A DNA stretch of 64,000 nucleotides, taken from NCBI GenBank assembly GCA_020161695.1, contig JAIUOO010000013.1:1-64000 (forward strand), in the 5' to 3' direction. This DNA comes from Pseudomonadota bacterium. GTDB taxonomy: Bacteria > Pseudomonadota > Alphaproteobacteria > Rhizobiales > Phreatobacteraceae. The first letter of the stretch is position 1, and the number at the start of each line of letters is the position of its first letter. Under the pieces are notes generated by a model. That model was not told the origin of the DNA and ran no database searches. It saw only the letters and a list, made by a program, of their open reading frames with translations. Shown piece after piece: positions 51,892 to 61,700 of this stretch. Position numbers and translations under genes: made by a program.

Positions 51892-52875
51892 TCAGCCCCA
51901 GAGGGACGAGGCCGGCGGATAGACGGTCGAACCGTCGTAGCGCAGGCCCTCGGGACGATCCTCGCGCAGCAGCAGCGGACCGTCGAGGTCGACGAGGAAG
52001 GCGCGTTGCGCGATCAGCGTCGCCGGCGCCATGGACAGCGAGGTGCCGACCATGCAGCCGGTCATGATCTTGAGGCCGCGCGCTTCGGCATCGGCCGCCA
52101 GCATGAAGGCCTCGGTGAGGCCGCCGGTCTTGTCGAGCTTGATGTTGATGGCGTCGTACTTGCCGGCGAGCTTGTCGAGCGAGCCACGGTCATGGACGCT
52201 CTCGTCGGCGCAGATCGGGATCGGACGGCGCACGCCCTTCAGCGCCTCGTCGTCGGCGGCGGGCAGGGGCTGCTCGACCAGCGCGATGCGGAAGCGCTCG
52301 CAGACGGCGAGGTTGGCTTCGAGATTGGCCGGCGTCCACGCCTCGTTGGCGTCGATGACCAGCGTGGCGTTGGGAACCGCCTGACGGATGGCCGCGAGGC
52401 GGTCGGCGTCGCCCTCGCCTCCGAGCTTGATCTTGAGATGCGGGCGGCCCGAGGCCTTGGCCTGCTCGGCCATGTCGGCCGGCGCACCGAGCGAGATCGT
52501 ATAGACAGTCGTCAGCGGTTTCGGGGCCGGAAGGCCGGCGAGTTCCCAGGCGCGCTTGCCCGCGAGCTTCGATTCGAGGTCCCAGAGCGCGCAGTCCACG
52601 GCGTTGCGCGCTGCGCCCGCCTTCATGGCGGAGAGAAGGCCCTGCCGGTCGAGACCGCCGGCAATGCCGTCCGCCATGGATTCGATGTAGCCCGCCACGC
52701 CGTCCACGGTCTCGCCATAGCGCGGGTAGGGCACGCATTCGGCGCGCCCGACCGCCGAGCCCTCGCGGATCTCGCAGACGACGACCAGCGCCTCCGTGCG
52801 CGAGCCGCGCGAGATGGTGAAGGTGCCAGCGATGGGCCAGCTTTCAGTGCGGACGGTCAGTTCGCGGGAGGTCAT
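51892..52875 (-). CDS. dgcA: N-acetyl-D-glutamate racemase / dipeptide epimerase DgcA
   Basis: A 327-aa enolase-superfamily enzyme. HLKIKLGG (about residues 151-158) supplies the first catalytic lysine, DANEAW, VEQPLP and ADESVHD the metal ligands, and NIKLDKTGG the opposite lysine, the arrangement of Ala-Glu dipeptide epimerases. Directly upstream is the DgcN gene; in such pairs the enzyme racemizes N-acetyl-D-Glu to N-acetyl-L-Glu. ATG 52875 (alternative 52884) fits the family. A two-hairpin repeat lies between the two genes. Confidence 0.85.
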   Translation of the reverse strand: MTSRELTVRTESWPIAGTFTISRGSRTEALVVVCEIREGSAVGRAECVPYPRYGETVDGVAGYIESMADGIAGGLDRQGLLSAMKAGAARNAVDCALWDLESKLAGKRAWELAGLPAPKPLTTVYTISLGAPADMAEQAKASGRPHLKIKLGGEGDADRLAAIRQAVPNATLVIDANEAWTPANLEANLAVCERFRIALVEQPLPAADDEALKGVRRPIPICADESVHDRGSLDKLAGKYDAINIKLDKTGGLTEAFMLAADAEARGLKIMTGCMVGTSLSMAPATLIAQRAFLVDLDGPLLLREDRPEGLRYDGSTVYPPASSLWG

Positions 52876-52910
52876 GCTCGGCACCTTGGTAAAGTCGGGC
52901 TATGCGCCTC

Positions 52911-53005
52911 TACCGTCATGCCCGCCCTTGTGGCGGGCATCCACGACTTTCTTACAGGCGATGTTCAAGGCGTGGATGGCCGGGACAAGCCCGGCCATGA
53001 CGGTA
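52911..53005 (+). repeat. Two-hairpin intergenic repeat, copy 2 (inverted)
   Basis: This element begins TACCGTCATG and ends CATGACGGTA, with internal palindromes GCCCGCCCTTGTGGCGGGC and GGCCGGGACAAGCCCGGCC. It is the reverse-oriented counterpart of the repeat at 18565-18655: both hairpin units occur in swapped order. It lies between dgcN and dgcA in the same transcription unit. Confidence 0.9.
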
Positions 53006-53034
53006 GGAGGTTCAAAGACCTCCTTTGTGGGAAC

Positions 53035-54090
53035 TCAGTTGGCCTTCTTCGCCGACTTCTTCGGAGCCGGCTTCGGCTCGGGCTCGCCGTAGAGCTCGGC
53101 AATGGCATCGACCAGCGGCTCGACGCCGAAGCGCACCGGATCGGTCGCCGGCAGCTCATATTCGCGCGACAGGCGGTCGAGGCAGGTGAAGGCGGCCTCT
53201 TCCGACAGATGCTCGGTGTTGACCGACAGGCCGACGCAGGTGATCGCCGGGTTGGTCAGGCGGCCGAGCGCGATGGTCTGGTCGATGACCTCGCCGATCG
53301 ACGGCAGCGCCGTCTGCACGCCGCGCATGGTGCGGCGGGTCGGCTCGTGGCAGACGATGAAGGCGTCCGGCTGGGCGCCGTGCAGCAGGCCGAGCGTGAC
53401 GCCTGCGAAGGAGGGATGGAACAGCGAGCCCTGGCCCTCGACCACGTCCCAGTGCATCAGGTCGGCCTCGGGGGTGAGCCATTCGGCCGCACCCGCGATG
53501 AAGTCGGCGACGACGGCGTCAACCGCGACACCCCGGCCGGAGATGAAGATGCCGGTCTGGCCCGTGGCGCGGAAATCGGCGTCGAAGCCGCGGTCGCGCA
53601 TGCCCTTTTCCATGGCCAGCGCGGTGTACTTCTTGCCGACCGAGCAGTCGGTGCCGACCATCAGTAGCCGCTTGCCGGAGCGCAGGCCGCCCTTGCCCGT
53701 GGCGAAGGTCTGGGTCGGGTGGCGCACGTCGTGCAGCTTGGCGCCGTGCTTCTTCGCGGCGGCGGCGATCTTCGGAATGTCCGAGAGCTTGGCATGCAGG
53801 CCGGTGGCGATGTCCATGCCGGCCTCGATGGCCTCGACGATGGAATCGACCCAGTGCGGCGGCAGCACGCCGCCGGCATTGACGACGCCGACGACCATGG
53901 TCTTCGCGCCGGCCTTCTTGCCCTGCGCGATGGTCACGTCCTTCAGCCCGGTATCGGCCTTGCAGCCCTCGAGGCGCAGCTGGCCGACGCACCAGTCACG
54001 GCGCCAGTCGACGATGCCCTGCGCGGTCTTGGCGGCGAGCTGATCGTGAACGTCTCCCAGGAAAAGGAGATAGGGCTTGGCGATTTCCAT
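53035..54090 (-). CDS. dgcN: N-acetyltransferase DgcN (DUF1611)
   Basis: A 351-aa DUF1611 protein. PYLLFLGDVHDQLAAKTAQG opens the N-terminal domain, and a P-loop-like GTDCSVGKKYTALAMEKG (about residues 153-170) the C-terminal domain; HWDVVEGQGSLFHP and VCHEPTRRTMRG are family motifs. DgcN proteins N-acetylate D-glutamate before racemization by DgcA, allowing D-Glu to be used as a carbon and nitrogen source. The C-terminus ends in a basic tail (PKPAPKKSAKKAN). ATG 54090 matches the family; longer frames upstream are spurious. The order dgcN-dgcA on the minus strand supports the assignment. Confidence 0.87.
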   Translation of the reverse strand: MEIAKPYLLFLGDVHDQLAAKTAQGIVDWRRDWCVGQLRLEGCKADTGLKDVTIAQGKKAGAKTMVVGVVNAGGVLPPHWVDSIVEAIEAGMDIATGLHAKLSDIPKIAAAAKKHGAKLHDVRHPTQTFATGKGGLRSGKRLLMVGTDCSVGKKYTALAMEKGMRDRGFDADFRATGQTGIFISGRGVAVDAVVADFIAGAAEWLTPEADLMHWDVVEGQGSLFHPSFAGVTLGLLHGAQPDAFIVCHEPTRRTMRGVQTALPSIGEVIDQTIALGRLTNPAITCVGLSVNTEHLSEEAAFTCLDRLSREYELPATDPVRFGVEPLVDAIAELYGEPEPKPAPKKSAKKAN

Positions 54091-54193
54091 GGGGTGTATC
54101 CGCAACAAAGCAAGGGAAGAGCCGGCAGCCTCGACGGCGCCGGGCGGCTCCTTTATGGAGAGGTGGAGGGCGCATGCCAAGCCGGGCGCGCGC

Positions 54194-55372
54194 ATGCGAC
54201 TTATCGAAATTCGAGCCGTGACCGAGACGAGCCACGCGCAGCAAGCAATGGTGTCGAGCCGCGTCGAGGGAAGCCGGCTGACGGTCGCGCTTGCCGGCGT
54301 CTGGAACTCCGAGACCGCCGGCGCGATCGAGGCGAAGGTCCGCAGCCTCGTGGCCGAGGGCGGCACGCCGGGCGCCGTTACGCTCGATTTCTCGCAGGTG
54401 ACGCGTCTCGACACGCTCGGCGGCGCGCTGGTGCGGGCGATCGAGGAGGGTTTCTCGTCGCGCGGCGTGCCGGTTGAGCGCACCGGCCTCGCGGGCGCAG
54501 CGCAGACCATCTATGCGGAGGTCGCCGAAGGTCTCGCCGAACCCGCCCCTCCGCGCCCCGCGCCGAAGCCGGGCTATGTCCAGGCGCTCGACAAGGTCGG
54601 CGAGCAGATGCTCGACGCCAAGGGCGACCTGGTCGCGCTGGTCGCCTTCTTCGGCCAGGTGGTGCTTGCGGCCGGCTCGATCTTCACCGGCAAGGGCCGG
54701 TTCCGGCTCGCGGCCGTGGTGACCCAGCTCGACCGTGTCGCCTTCCGCGCCGTGCCGATCATGTTCCTGATCACCTTCGTGATCGGCGCGATCATCGCGC
54801 AGCAGGGCATCTTCTTCTTCCGGGCCTTCGGCGCCGACACCTATGTCGTCGATCTCGTCGCCATCCTGACGCTGCGCGAGATCGGCGTGCTGATCGTCTC
54901 GATCATGGTGGCGGGGCGCACCGGCTCCGCCTTCACGGCCGAACTCGGCTCGATGAAGATGCGCGAGGAGATCGATGCGCTGAGCGTCATGGGCCTCAAT
55001 CCCGTCGAGGTTCTGGTGCTGCCGCGGCTGATCGCGCTGGTGGTTGGCCTGCCGTTGCTGACCATTATCGGCGACCTGTCGGCGCTGGCCGGCGGCGCCG
55101 TCGTCGCGCAGATCTACGGAAACATTCCGATCGATATCTTTCTCCAGCGCATTCAGGAGGAAGTCGCGCACCGGCATGTCTGGGTGGGGCTCGCAAAGGC
55201 GCCGTTCATGGCGCTGATCATCGGCCTCGTCGCCTGCGTCGAGGGCCTGCGCGTGCAGGGCTCGGCCGAGAGCCTCGGCATGCAGACCACAGCCTCCGTC
55301 GTGAAGGCGATCTTCATGGTGATCGTCGTGGACGCGCTTTTCGCCGTATTCTTCGCGAGCCTCGGCTACTGA
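54194..55372 (+). CDS. mlaE: MlaE-family ABC transporter permease with N-terminal STAS domain
   Basis: A protein of about 392 aa. Residues about 20-110 form a STAS-like domain (LTVALAGVWNSETAGAIE, VTLDFSQVTRLDTLGGALV), the role played by separate MlaB in E. coli. The rest is the MlaE permease with QQGIFFFRAFGADTYVVDLVA, REIGVLIVSIMVAGRTGSAFTAELGSMK (in parts) and VEGLRVQGSAESLG. It moves phospholipids between inner and outer membranes. The start is uncertain (ATG 54155, 54194 or 54248; GTG 54218). Stop and the mlaF start overlap by one base. Confidence 0.9.
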   Translation: MRLIEIRAVTETSHAQQAMVSSRVEGSRLTVALAGVWNSETAGAIEAKVRSLVAEGGTPGAVTLDFSQVTRLDTLGGALVRAIEEGFSSRGVPVERTGLAGAAQTIYAEVAEGLAEPAPPRPAPKPGYVQALDKVGEQMLDAKGDLVALVAFFGQVVLAAGSIFTGKGRFRLAAVVTQLDRVAFRAVPIMFLITFVIGAIIAQQGIFFFRAFGADTYVVDLVAILTLREIGVLIVSIMVAGRTGSAFTAELGSMKMREEIDALSVMGLNPVEVLVLPRLIALVVGLPLLTIIGDLSALAGGAVVAQIYGNIPIDIFLQRIQEEVAHRHVWVGLAKAPFMALIIGLVACVEGLRVQGSAESLGMQTTASVVKAIFMVIVVDALFAVFFASLGY

Positions 55373-56139
55373 TGGCGCAGGATGTCATCATCTCCGCGCG
55401 CGACGTCGTCGTCGGCTTCGGCGACCGGCTGATCATCAACGGGCTCGATCTCGACGTCTATCGCGGCGAGGTGCTGGGCGTCGTCGGCGGTTCCGGCACC
55501 GGCAAATCGGTCCTCACCCGCTGCATCATCGGCCTCGTGCCGAAGCGGGCCGGCAAGATTCACGTCTTCGGGCAGGATCTGGACGAGGCAGACGACGATG
55601 GTCACCGCGCAATCGAGCGGCGCTGGGGCGTGCTGTTCCAGCACGGAGCGCTGTTCTCGTCGCTGACGGTCAAGCAGAACATCCAGGTGCCGCTGCGCGA
55701 ATATCTGAAGCTGTCCGAGCCGCTGATGGACGAGATCGCGCGGCTGAAGATCGCCATGGTCGGCCTCAGGCCGGATGCGGCCGACAAATATCCGTCGGAA
55801 TTGTCGGGTGGCATGATCAAGCGCGCGGCTCTGGCGCGGGCGCTGGCGCTCGATCCCGAGATCGTCTTCCTGGACGAGCCGACCTCCGGCCTCGACCCGA
55901 TCGGCGCCGGCGAGTTCGACACGCTGATCAGGACGTTGCGGGACACTTTGGGCCTGACCGTGTATATGGTCACCCACGATCTCGATAGCCTGGCGCGAAT
56001 CTGCGATCGGATCGCAGCCCTCGCCGAGGGCAAGGTGATCGCCACGGGCACGATGGCGGACATGGTCCGGCATCCGCATCCGTGGCTCAGGAGTTATTTC
56101 GGCGGGGAGCGCGCGCGCTCCGCCGGCATCAAGGGTTAG
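55372..56139 (+). CDS. mlaF: MlaF-family ABC transporter ATP-binding protein
   Basis: A 255-aa ATPase of the retrograde phospholipid transport complex. Walker A is VGGSGTGKSVLTR (about residues 38-50), the Q-loop is VLFQHGALFSSLT, the signature is LSGGMIKRAALARA (about 143-156), and Walker B is VFLDEPTSGLDP. The start overlaps the mlaE stop. It forms an operon with the MCE and lipoprotein genes. Confidence 0.94.
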   Translation: MAQDVIISARDVVVGFGDRLIINGLDLDVYRGEVLGVVGGSGTGKSVLTRCIIGLVPKRAGKIHVFGQDLDEADDDGHRAIERRWGVLFQHGALFSSLTVKQNIQVPLREYLKLSEPLMDEIARLKIAMVGLRPDAADKYPSELSGGMIKRAALARALALDPEIVFLDEPTSGLDPIGAGEFDTLIRTLRDTLGLTVYMVTHDLDSLARICDRIAALAEGKVIATGTMADMVRHPHPWLRSYFGGERARSAGIKG

Positions 56140-56158
56140 GACGCGGTCCAAGCGGCTG

Positions 56159-57496
56159 ATGGAAACCAAGGCGAATACCACGCTGATCGGGCTGTTCACG
56201 CTGGCGGTGCTGGCCGTGTTCGGGCTGTTCCTGTGGTGGTTCCTCAGGGTCGGCGACAATACCAACCGCGAGGACTACCGAATCGTCTTCACCGGACCGG
56301 TCGGCGGCCTCAGGACCGGCGCCAACGTATTCTTCAACGGCATCCGCAAGGGCGAGGTCCGCAAGATCGACATCGATCCGGCCGATCCGCGCAAGGTCGT
56401 GGCCATCGTCGCGATCCAGCAGGGCACGCCGATCTCCTCGGCGACGCGCGCCAGCCTCAACGTCCAGCTTCTCTCGGGCATCGCCTCGATCGGCCTAGCC
56501 AACGGGCCGGGCGCCTCGCAGCCGGTCCAGCGGCCGGCCGACGGCACGCCGCCGCAGATCGGGCCCGACGTGCCGGGCGGGCAGGACCTGCTCGCGGGCG
56601 CGCAGGAGACAATGAGCACGCTCAACAACCTGGTCCGCCGGCTCGACGAGACGATTGCGACGGGGCAGGGCTCGTTCCAGCGCAGCCTGCAGAATGTCGA
56701 GAATTTCACGGCGGCGCTGAACGACAACACCGACAATATCCGCAATTTCCTCGACCAGACGGGAGCGGCCGCCCGCCAGATCGCGGCGCTCGCCGAGCGG
56801 CTCGACCGCGTGACGACGCAGGTCGAGAGCATGATGGAGGGATCGCAGCCCGGCCGGATAGCGTCGATCCTGCGCAATGTCGACGAGCTGACCGGCGGCC
56901 TGAACGCGCAGCGCGAGAACTTCGCCGATCTCATCCGCGACGCCCGCCGCGCTTCCGGCGCGCTGACCCAGACGCTCGGCGCGGTCAACGAGGCGGTGAC
57001 CGCCTTCGACGTGCGGGCGCTGAACCGTACGCTCGGCAATGCCGACCGGGTGATTGCCGCGCTCGACAGCGAGCGGATCAGCCGGGCCATGGCCAATATC
57101 GACCGCTTCACCCAGTCGCTGGGCGACAATTCGGCCAATGTCGACCAACTGCTGAAGAATGCCGCCGAGGTGTCGGCCAAGCTCAACGGCATGGCCGACC
57201 GCCTCGACAACCTGCTCAAGGGCTTCCAGGGCGAGGGCGGCAGCGGCATGATGGCGGAGTTCACAGCGACGGCGCGCTCGGTGCGGACGCTCGCCGAGAG
57301 GCTCGACACCCGCACCGCCCAGCTCACGACATCCATCTCCGGCTTCACGGATCGCACGATCCGCGATATCCAGTCGCTCTCCGCCGACGGACGCCGCACC
57401 CTGACGGAGCTCGAACGGACCCTGCGTTCCTTGGAGCGCAATCCGCAGAGATTCATCTTCGGTGGTTCGGGCGTGCCTGAATTCAATCGCCGGTAA
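56159..57496 (+). CDS. mlaD: MlaD-family (MCE) substrate-binding protein
   Basis: A 445-aa MCE protein. An N-terminal membrane anchor (about residues 7-28, TTLIGLFTLAVLAVFGLFLW) is followed by the MCE domain (about 38-115, with FTGPVGGLRTGANVFFNGIRKGEV). The remainder is a long helical coiled coil rich in Asp, Asn and Ala that may span the periplasm. The usual MlaD is about 180 aa, so this is the longer form common in alphaproteobacteria. It presents lipids to MlaEF. Confidence 0.9.
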   Translation: METKANTTLIGLFTLAVLAVFGLFLWWFLRVGDNTNREDYRIVFTGPVGGLRTGANVFFNGIRKGEVRKIDIDPADPRKVVAIVAIQQGTPISSATRASLNVQLLSGIASIGLANGPGASQPVQRPADGTPPQIGPDVPGGQDLLAGAQETMSTLNNLVRRLDETIATGQGSFQRSLQNVENFTAALNDNTDNIRNFLDQTGAAARQIAALAERLDRVTTQVESMMEGSQPGRIASILRNVDELTGGLNAQRENFADLIRDARRASGALTQTLGAVNEAVTAFDVRALNRTLGNADRVIAALDSERISRAMANIDRFTQSLGDNSANVDQLLKNAAEVSAKLNGMADRLDNLLKGFQGEGGSGMMAEFTATARSVRTLAERLDTRTAQLTTSISGFTDRTIRDIQSLSADGRRTLTELERTLRSLERNPQRFIFGGSGVPEFNRR

Positions 57497-57517
57497 GGCT
57501 AGAGGGGCTTGTCCGGC

Positions 57518-58141
57518 ATGCGGGAGGGGAATGCGGGGTTGGGGTTGGACGCGAGGCGGCGCAGCCTGACATTCGGATCCTTGGCAGTCGCGGGCCTTGC
57601 GCTCGCGGGCTGCTCGTCGACCAGTGCGCCGCGCGTCTACGACATTCCGGCGCCCTCGACCTTCCCGGCGCGGGCAGGCGCGGTGCGCGGCCAGCTGCTG
57701 GTCGTCGAGCCCAAGGCCATTGCCAGCCTCGATACCGAGCGGATCGCCGTGCGCGGGCCGGGCGGGGCCTATTCCTACCTGTCCGACGGCGCCTGGGCGG
57801 ACCGGCTGCCGAAACTGCTTCAGGCGCGAATCATCCAGGCTTTCGAGAATGCCAGCCGCCTGCGCTCGGTCGGCCGGCCGGGTGATCGTCTCGCCTCCGA
57901 CTGGCAGTTGCTGGCCGACATCCGCTCCTTCGAGGTCGTCGCCCAGGGGGCGACCGAGGTGGTGGTCGAGATGTCCGTGAAGCTCGTCAACGACCGTTCC
58001 GGCCGCATTCTGGCGGGGAGGGTGTTCGCGGCGCGCGCCCCTGCCGCCGGCACCGATGCCGGCAATGTCTCGGCCGCCTTTGCCGGTGCCGTGCAGACGG
58101 TCATGCGCGATATCGTGCTCTGGACCACCGGCCAGATCTGA
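57518..58141 (+). CDS. ABC-type transport auxiliary lipoprotein (PqiC/YmbA-like)
   Basis: A 207-aa protein with a lipobox LALAGC (about residue 30) after a hydrophobic segment, so it is probably a lipoprotein facing the periplasm, in the outer or inner membrane. The rest matches the PqiC/ABC-transporter auxiliary component family (PF03886): YDIPAPSTFPAR, QLLVVEPKAIASLDTERIAVR and WADRLPKLLQARIIQAFE. It completes an mlaE-F-D-lipoprotein operon. I prefer ATG 57518, with AGAGGGG about ten bases upstream; TTG 57509 is the alternative. Confidence 0.87.
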   Translation: MREGNAGLGLDARRRSLTFGSLAVAGLALAGCSSTSAPRVYDIPAPSTFPARAGAVRGQLLVVEPKAIASLDTERIAVRGPGGAYSYLSDGAWADRLPKLLQARIIQAFENASRLRSVGRPGDRLASDWQLLADIRSFEVVAQGATEVVVEMSVKLVNDRSGRILAGRVFAARAPAAGTDAGNVSAAFAGAVQTVMRDIVLWTTGQI

Positions 58142-58205
58142 GCGGTCCGGGCGGGGCTCGCTTCGCTGGAATAGCCCCGCCACTCCCCACTTTTCGGGAT
58201 CATGC

Positions 58206-58616
58206 CTAGCGGGTCGGCGGCAGCCCCTCGAACCGGGGCAGGCCTTCGGGGATGCAGTGGAACGGCTGCATCTCCGCGGTGAAGATCGCCATCTGCGGCA
58301 TGCCATAGGCGGCGGGGTCGTCGAGCGTGCCGGCCTTCAGGATCACCATGGGCAGGCCGGGTCGCCGCGTCGCGACATGCGTGCCGCATTCGGCGCAGAA
58401 CTCGCGCGTCACCGGGTTGTCGAGATCCTTGCGGGTGAAGGTCTTCGGCGTGCCGGCCGTGTAGCTGAAGCCGTCCGGCGGCATCAGCATGAACATGTTC
58501 GGGGCGCCGCCCGAAATATGCTGGCATGCGCGGCAATGACACTGGGCGCGAAGCACCGGCTTGCCCTCGGCCCGGTAACGCAGGCCGCCGCAATAACATC
58601 CGCCTTCGAGCTTCAT
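58206..58616 (-). CDS. GFA (CENP-V/glutathione-dependent formaldehyde-activating) family protein
   Basis: A 136-aa zinc protein of the GFA family. The cysteines are GGCYCGGLRY (CxC), QCHCRACQHISGG (CxCxxC) and EFCAECGTH (CxxC), matching the two structural and catalytic zinc sites. Family members were named for glutathione-dependent formaldehyde activation, but most roles are unknown. It converges with the mla operon and lies downstream of the giant repeat gene. Confidence 0.9.
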   Translation of the reverse strand: MKLEGGCYCGGLRYRAEGKPVLRAQCHCRACQHISGGAPNMFMLMPPDGFSYTAGTPKTFTRKDLDNPVTREFCAECGTHVATRRPGLPMVILKAGTLDDPAAYGMPQMAIFTAEMQPFHCIPEGLPRFEGLPPTR

Positions 58617-58707
58617 GGGCCGCCCCTCACGCCGTCGCGTCCGGCGGAAGCGCCGGCTGCGCGAGAGGATCGCGCAGCCGCGGGGGCATGGCTATCGCCC
58701 GTTCGGC

Positions 58708-61700
58708 TCAGTCGAACCGGCCGCTCGAATGGGCGAGCAGGGTGAAGACCTTGCCCGTCTCCGACGTCAGGTAGGACCGGGCGAGCGAGCCGTCGCGGTC
58801 GTTCCGGTCGACATCGGCGAGCAGCCGCTGGAACTCGTCGATGTAGCGGTCGACGGTGTCGCGGAAGTCGCTGTCGCGGCGATAGCGGCGGCGCAGGTCG
58901 TCGAAGGTCTGCTGCCCCTGCGCCGTGTAGAGGCGACGCGAGAAGACATTGCGCTCGCCACGGCGCCAGCGGTCCCACAGCTCGACGACAGCGTCGTGAT
59001 CGACCATCCGGGCGATGTCCGAGGACAGCGCATCGAGATTGTCGAGGGCGGCAGGCGGCGGGTTCCGCCGCGGCGCCGTGCGCATCGGCTGGTTGTCGCC
59101 ATCCTCCGAGGCGCGGGCGAGGAGGTCCGAGAGCCAGCCGCCGTTGCGGTCGGCGGCCTTCGGCGCCTCGGCGCGAGCCGTCTCGCGGCGCGGCTCGGCC
59201 TCGCGGCGCGGCTCGGGTGTGCGCTGGCGGGGCGTCTCGCGCACCGGCTCGACACGGGGCGGCTCGGCGCGCGCGGGCTCGGCACGGGGCACGTCGGCGA
59301 CCGCGCCGCGCAGCGGCACCGTCGGCTCGTCGCGCATCGCGCGGCGGGGCGTGGCAGGGGAGGCGTCCGTGACGTCGTAGGCGCGGCCGGACTTGGCGAC
59401 GATGTCGTTCAGCTCGGCCAGCGCCTTGATCTGGTCGGCGACGACGCGGCGCATGGCGGCGGCGTTCTCCTGCGTCTCCTTCGGGATCTCCACCATGCCG
59501 CGCGTCAGTTCGGTGCGCGTGTCGGCGAGCTCCCGCTGGATTTCCGAGGTCATCGCCTTCATGCCGGAGGTGAGCGTCTCGAACCGCTCCGCAGCCTCGC
59601 GGAACAGCGCGTTCATCTCGCCGGTCGCCTGCTCGTAGGCCGAGCGCATGGCGTGGGTCGTGCGCTCGCGCTCCTTGCCGGTGGCAAGGCGCAGGGTCTC
59701 GGCCTGTTCGGAGATCGCCTGCGTCGTCTGGTTGGTCGATTCGACCAGCACGCGGCCGATCTCGCGGGCGCGGCTCTCGGCCGAGCCGAGATTGTCGTCG
59801 AGCAGGGCCGTGAACGAGCGGACGAGATTGTCCATGTCCTCGGTCTTGGAGGCGAGATGGCCGACCAGCGCCTCGATGATCTCGCGGCGCGAGTCGAGCG
59901 AGGCGTCGAGGCGGCCCTGCATGTCCTCGACCTGTTCGGCGGCGGCGCTGAGGAGCCGGGCCTGGTTGTCGAAGCGCTCCGCCAGCGAGCCGATGTCGCG
60001 CAGCACGGCGGTGGCGACGCTCGAAAGCTGGCCGACCTGGCTGTTGAGCATCCGCGTCGAGGTCTCGGCGGCCGAGGAGGCGGTCTCGACCGAGGTCGCG
60101 AACTGGCCGATGCGCTCGCCGAGCTGGTCGTTGATGGCGGCGAGGTTGGTCTCGGTCTGGCCGGCGAGCTCGCGCAGCGAGCCGTTGGTCTCGCCGAGGC
60201 GGGAGATGACGGCGTTGATCTCGCCGCGCAGCTGCTCGTTGGTCGAGGTGAGGGCGAGCACGGATTCGCGCGCGCCGGTCTCGACATTGGCGCGGAAGCT
60301 CTCCGAGCTCTCCGCCAGCAGGCGCGTGGCCTGCTCGGAGGAGTCGGCGATGCCGCGCGTCACGTCGACGCCGGTCTGAGACAGGGTGCGGGTGATCTCC
60401 GCGCCCTTCTGGCCGATGATCTCGGAGATGGCGTTGCCGCGGTTCTCCAGCGTCCGGGCCACGAGGTCGCCAACGCGGCTGACCTCGCCGGTGACCTGCA
60501 GGCCGTTCTCGGCGAGCCGCTCCACGAGGTTGCTGCCGCGATCGTCGAGCAGCGAGGCGAGCTCGGCCGAGCGGGCGCCCAGCACCGCGTTGATCTCGTT
60601 GACGCGGGTCGAGAGGCCCTGCGTGATGTCGGTCGAGATGGTCGACAGCGTGCGCTCGACCTCGTCGGCATTGGCGCGGAGCGTCGCGGTGACGGCCTCG
60701 ACCTTGTCGGTGAGCGTCTCGGCGATATGCGAGCCGCGCGCATCCAGCGACTGCGAGACGGTCTCGAGACGGCCGACCACGACCTCCTCGAAGCGCGCGA
60801 CGCGGGTGTCCAGCGTCTCGGCCACCTCGATCGCCCGGCCGCCCAGCGTCCGGTTGATCTCGTCCGCCTTCTCCGACAGCGTCGTGGTGATGACGTCCGC
60901 CTTGGAGGTGAGGGTGTAGGTCACCTCGTCCGACTTGTCGGAGAGGAGGCGGGTGATCTCCTCCGACTTGGCGGTCAGCGAATAGGCGACCTCGTCGGAC
61001 TTGTCGCTGAGCAGGCGGGTGATCTCGCCGGATTTTACCGCCAGCGTGTAGGTCACGTCCGCCGACTTGTCGGACAGGACACGGGTGATGTCCTCCGAGC
61101 GGGCGGCGAGATTCTGCGCGATGTCCGCCGAAGTGGTCGCGAGGTTCTGTGCGATCTGGTCCGACTTGGTCGCGAGGTCGCGGGCCATTTCCTCGGACCG
61201 GGACGTCAGATTGTAGACGATCTGGTCCGATTTATCGTTGAGCAGGCGTGCCAGCTCGTCCGACTTGGTGGTCAGGTTCGAGGCGATCTCGTCCGAGCGG
61301 GTGGCGAGGGTCTCGGTGATCTCGCCCGAACGGGTCGCCAGCGTGTTGGCGATCTCGTCCGACTTCGAGGCCAGGGTCGAGGTGATCTCGTCCGACTTGG
61401 CGGTGAGGTTGAAGGTGATTTCCGCCGACTTGTTCTCCAGCGCCTCGGTCACGGCCTTGCCGCCTTCGCCCAGCACCTGGGCGAGTTCCAGGGTGCGACT
61501 GGCGAGCGTGGCGTTGAACGCCTGCGCGCGGGTGTCCAGCGCCTGGTCGATGCGGGCGAGGCGGCCGTCGAGGGCCTCGGTGATTTCGGTCGACTGCTGG
61601 GCGACGCGATCGGCGAACTCACGGGCATCACCGGCGATCCGGTCGGCGAGGGCGGTGCCCTTGCCCGAGATCGTCTGGTCGAGGGCCGCGATATGGCCGG

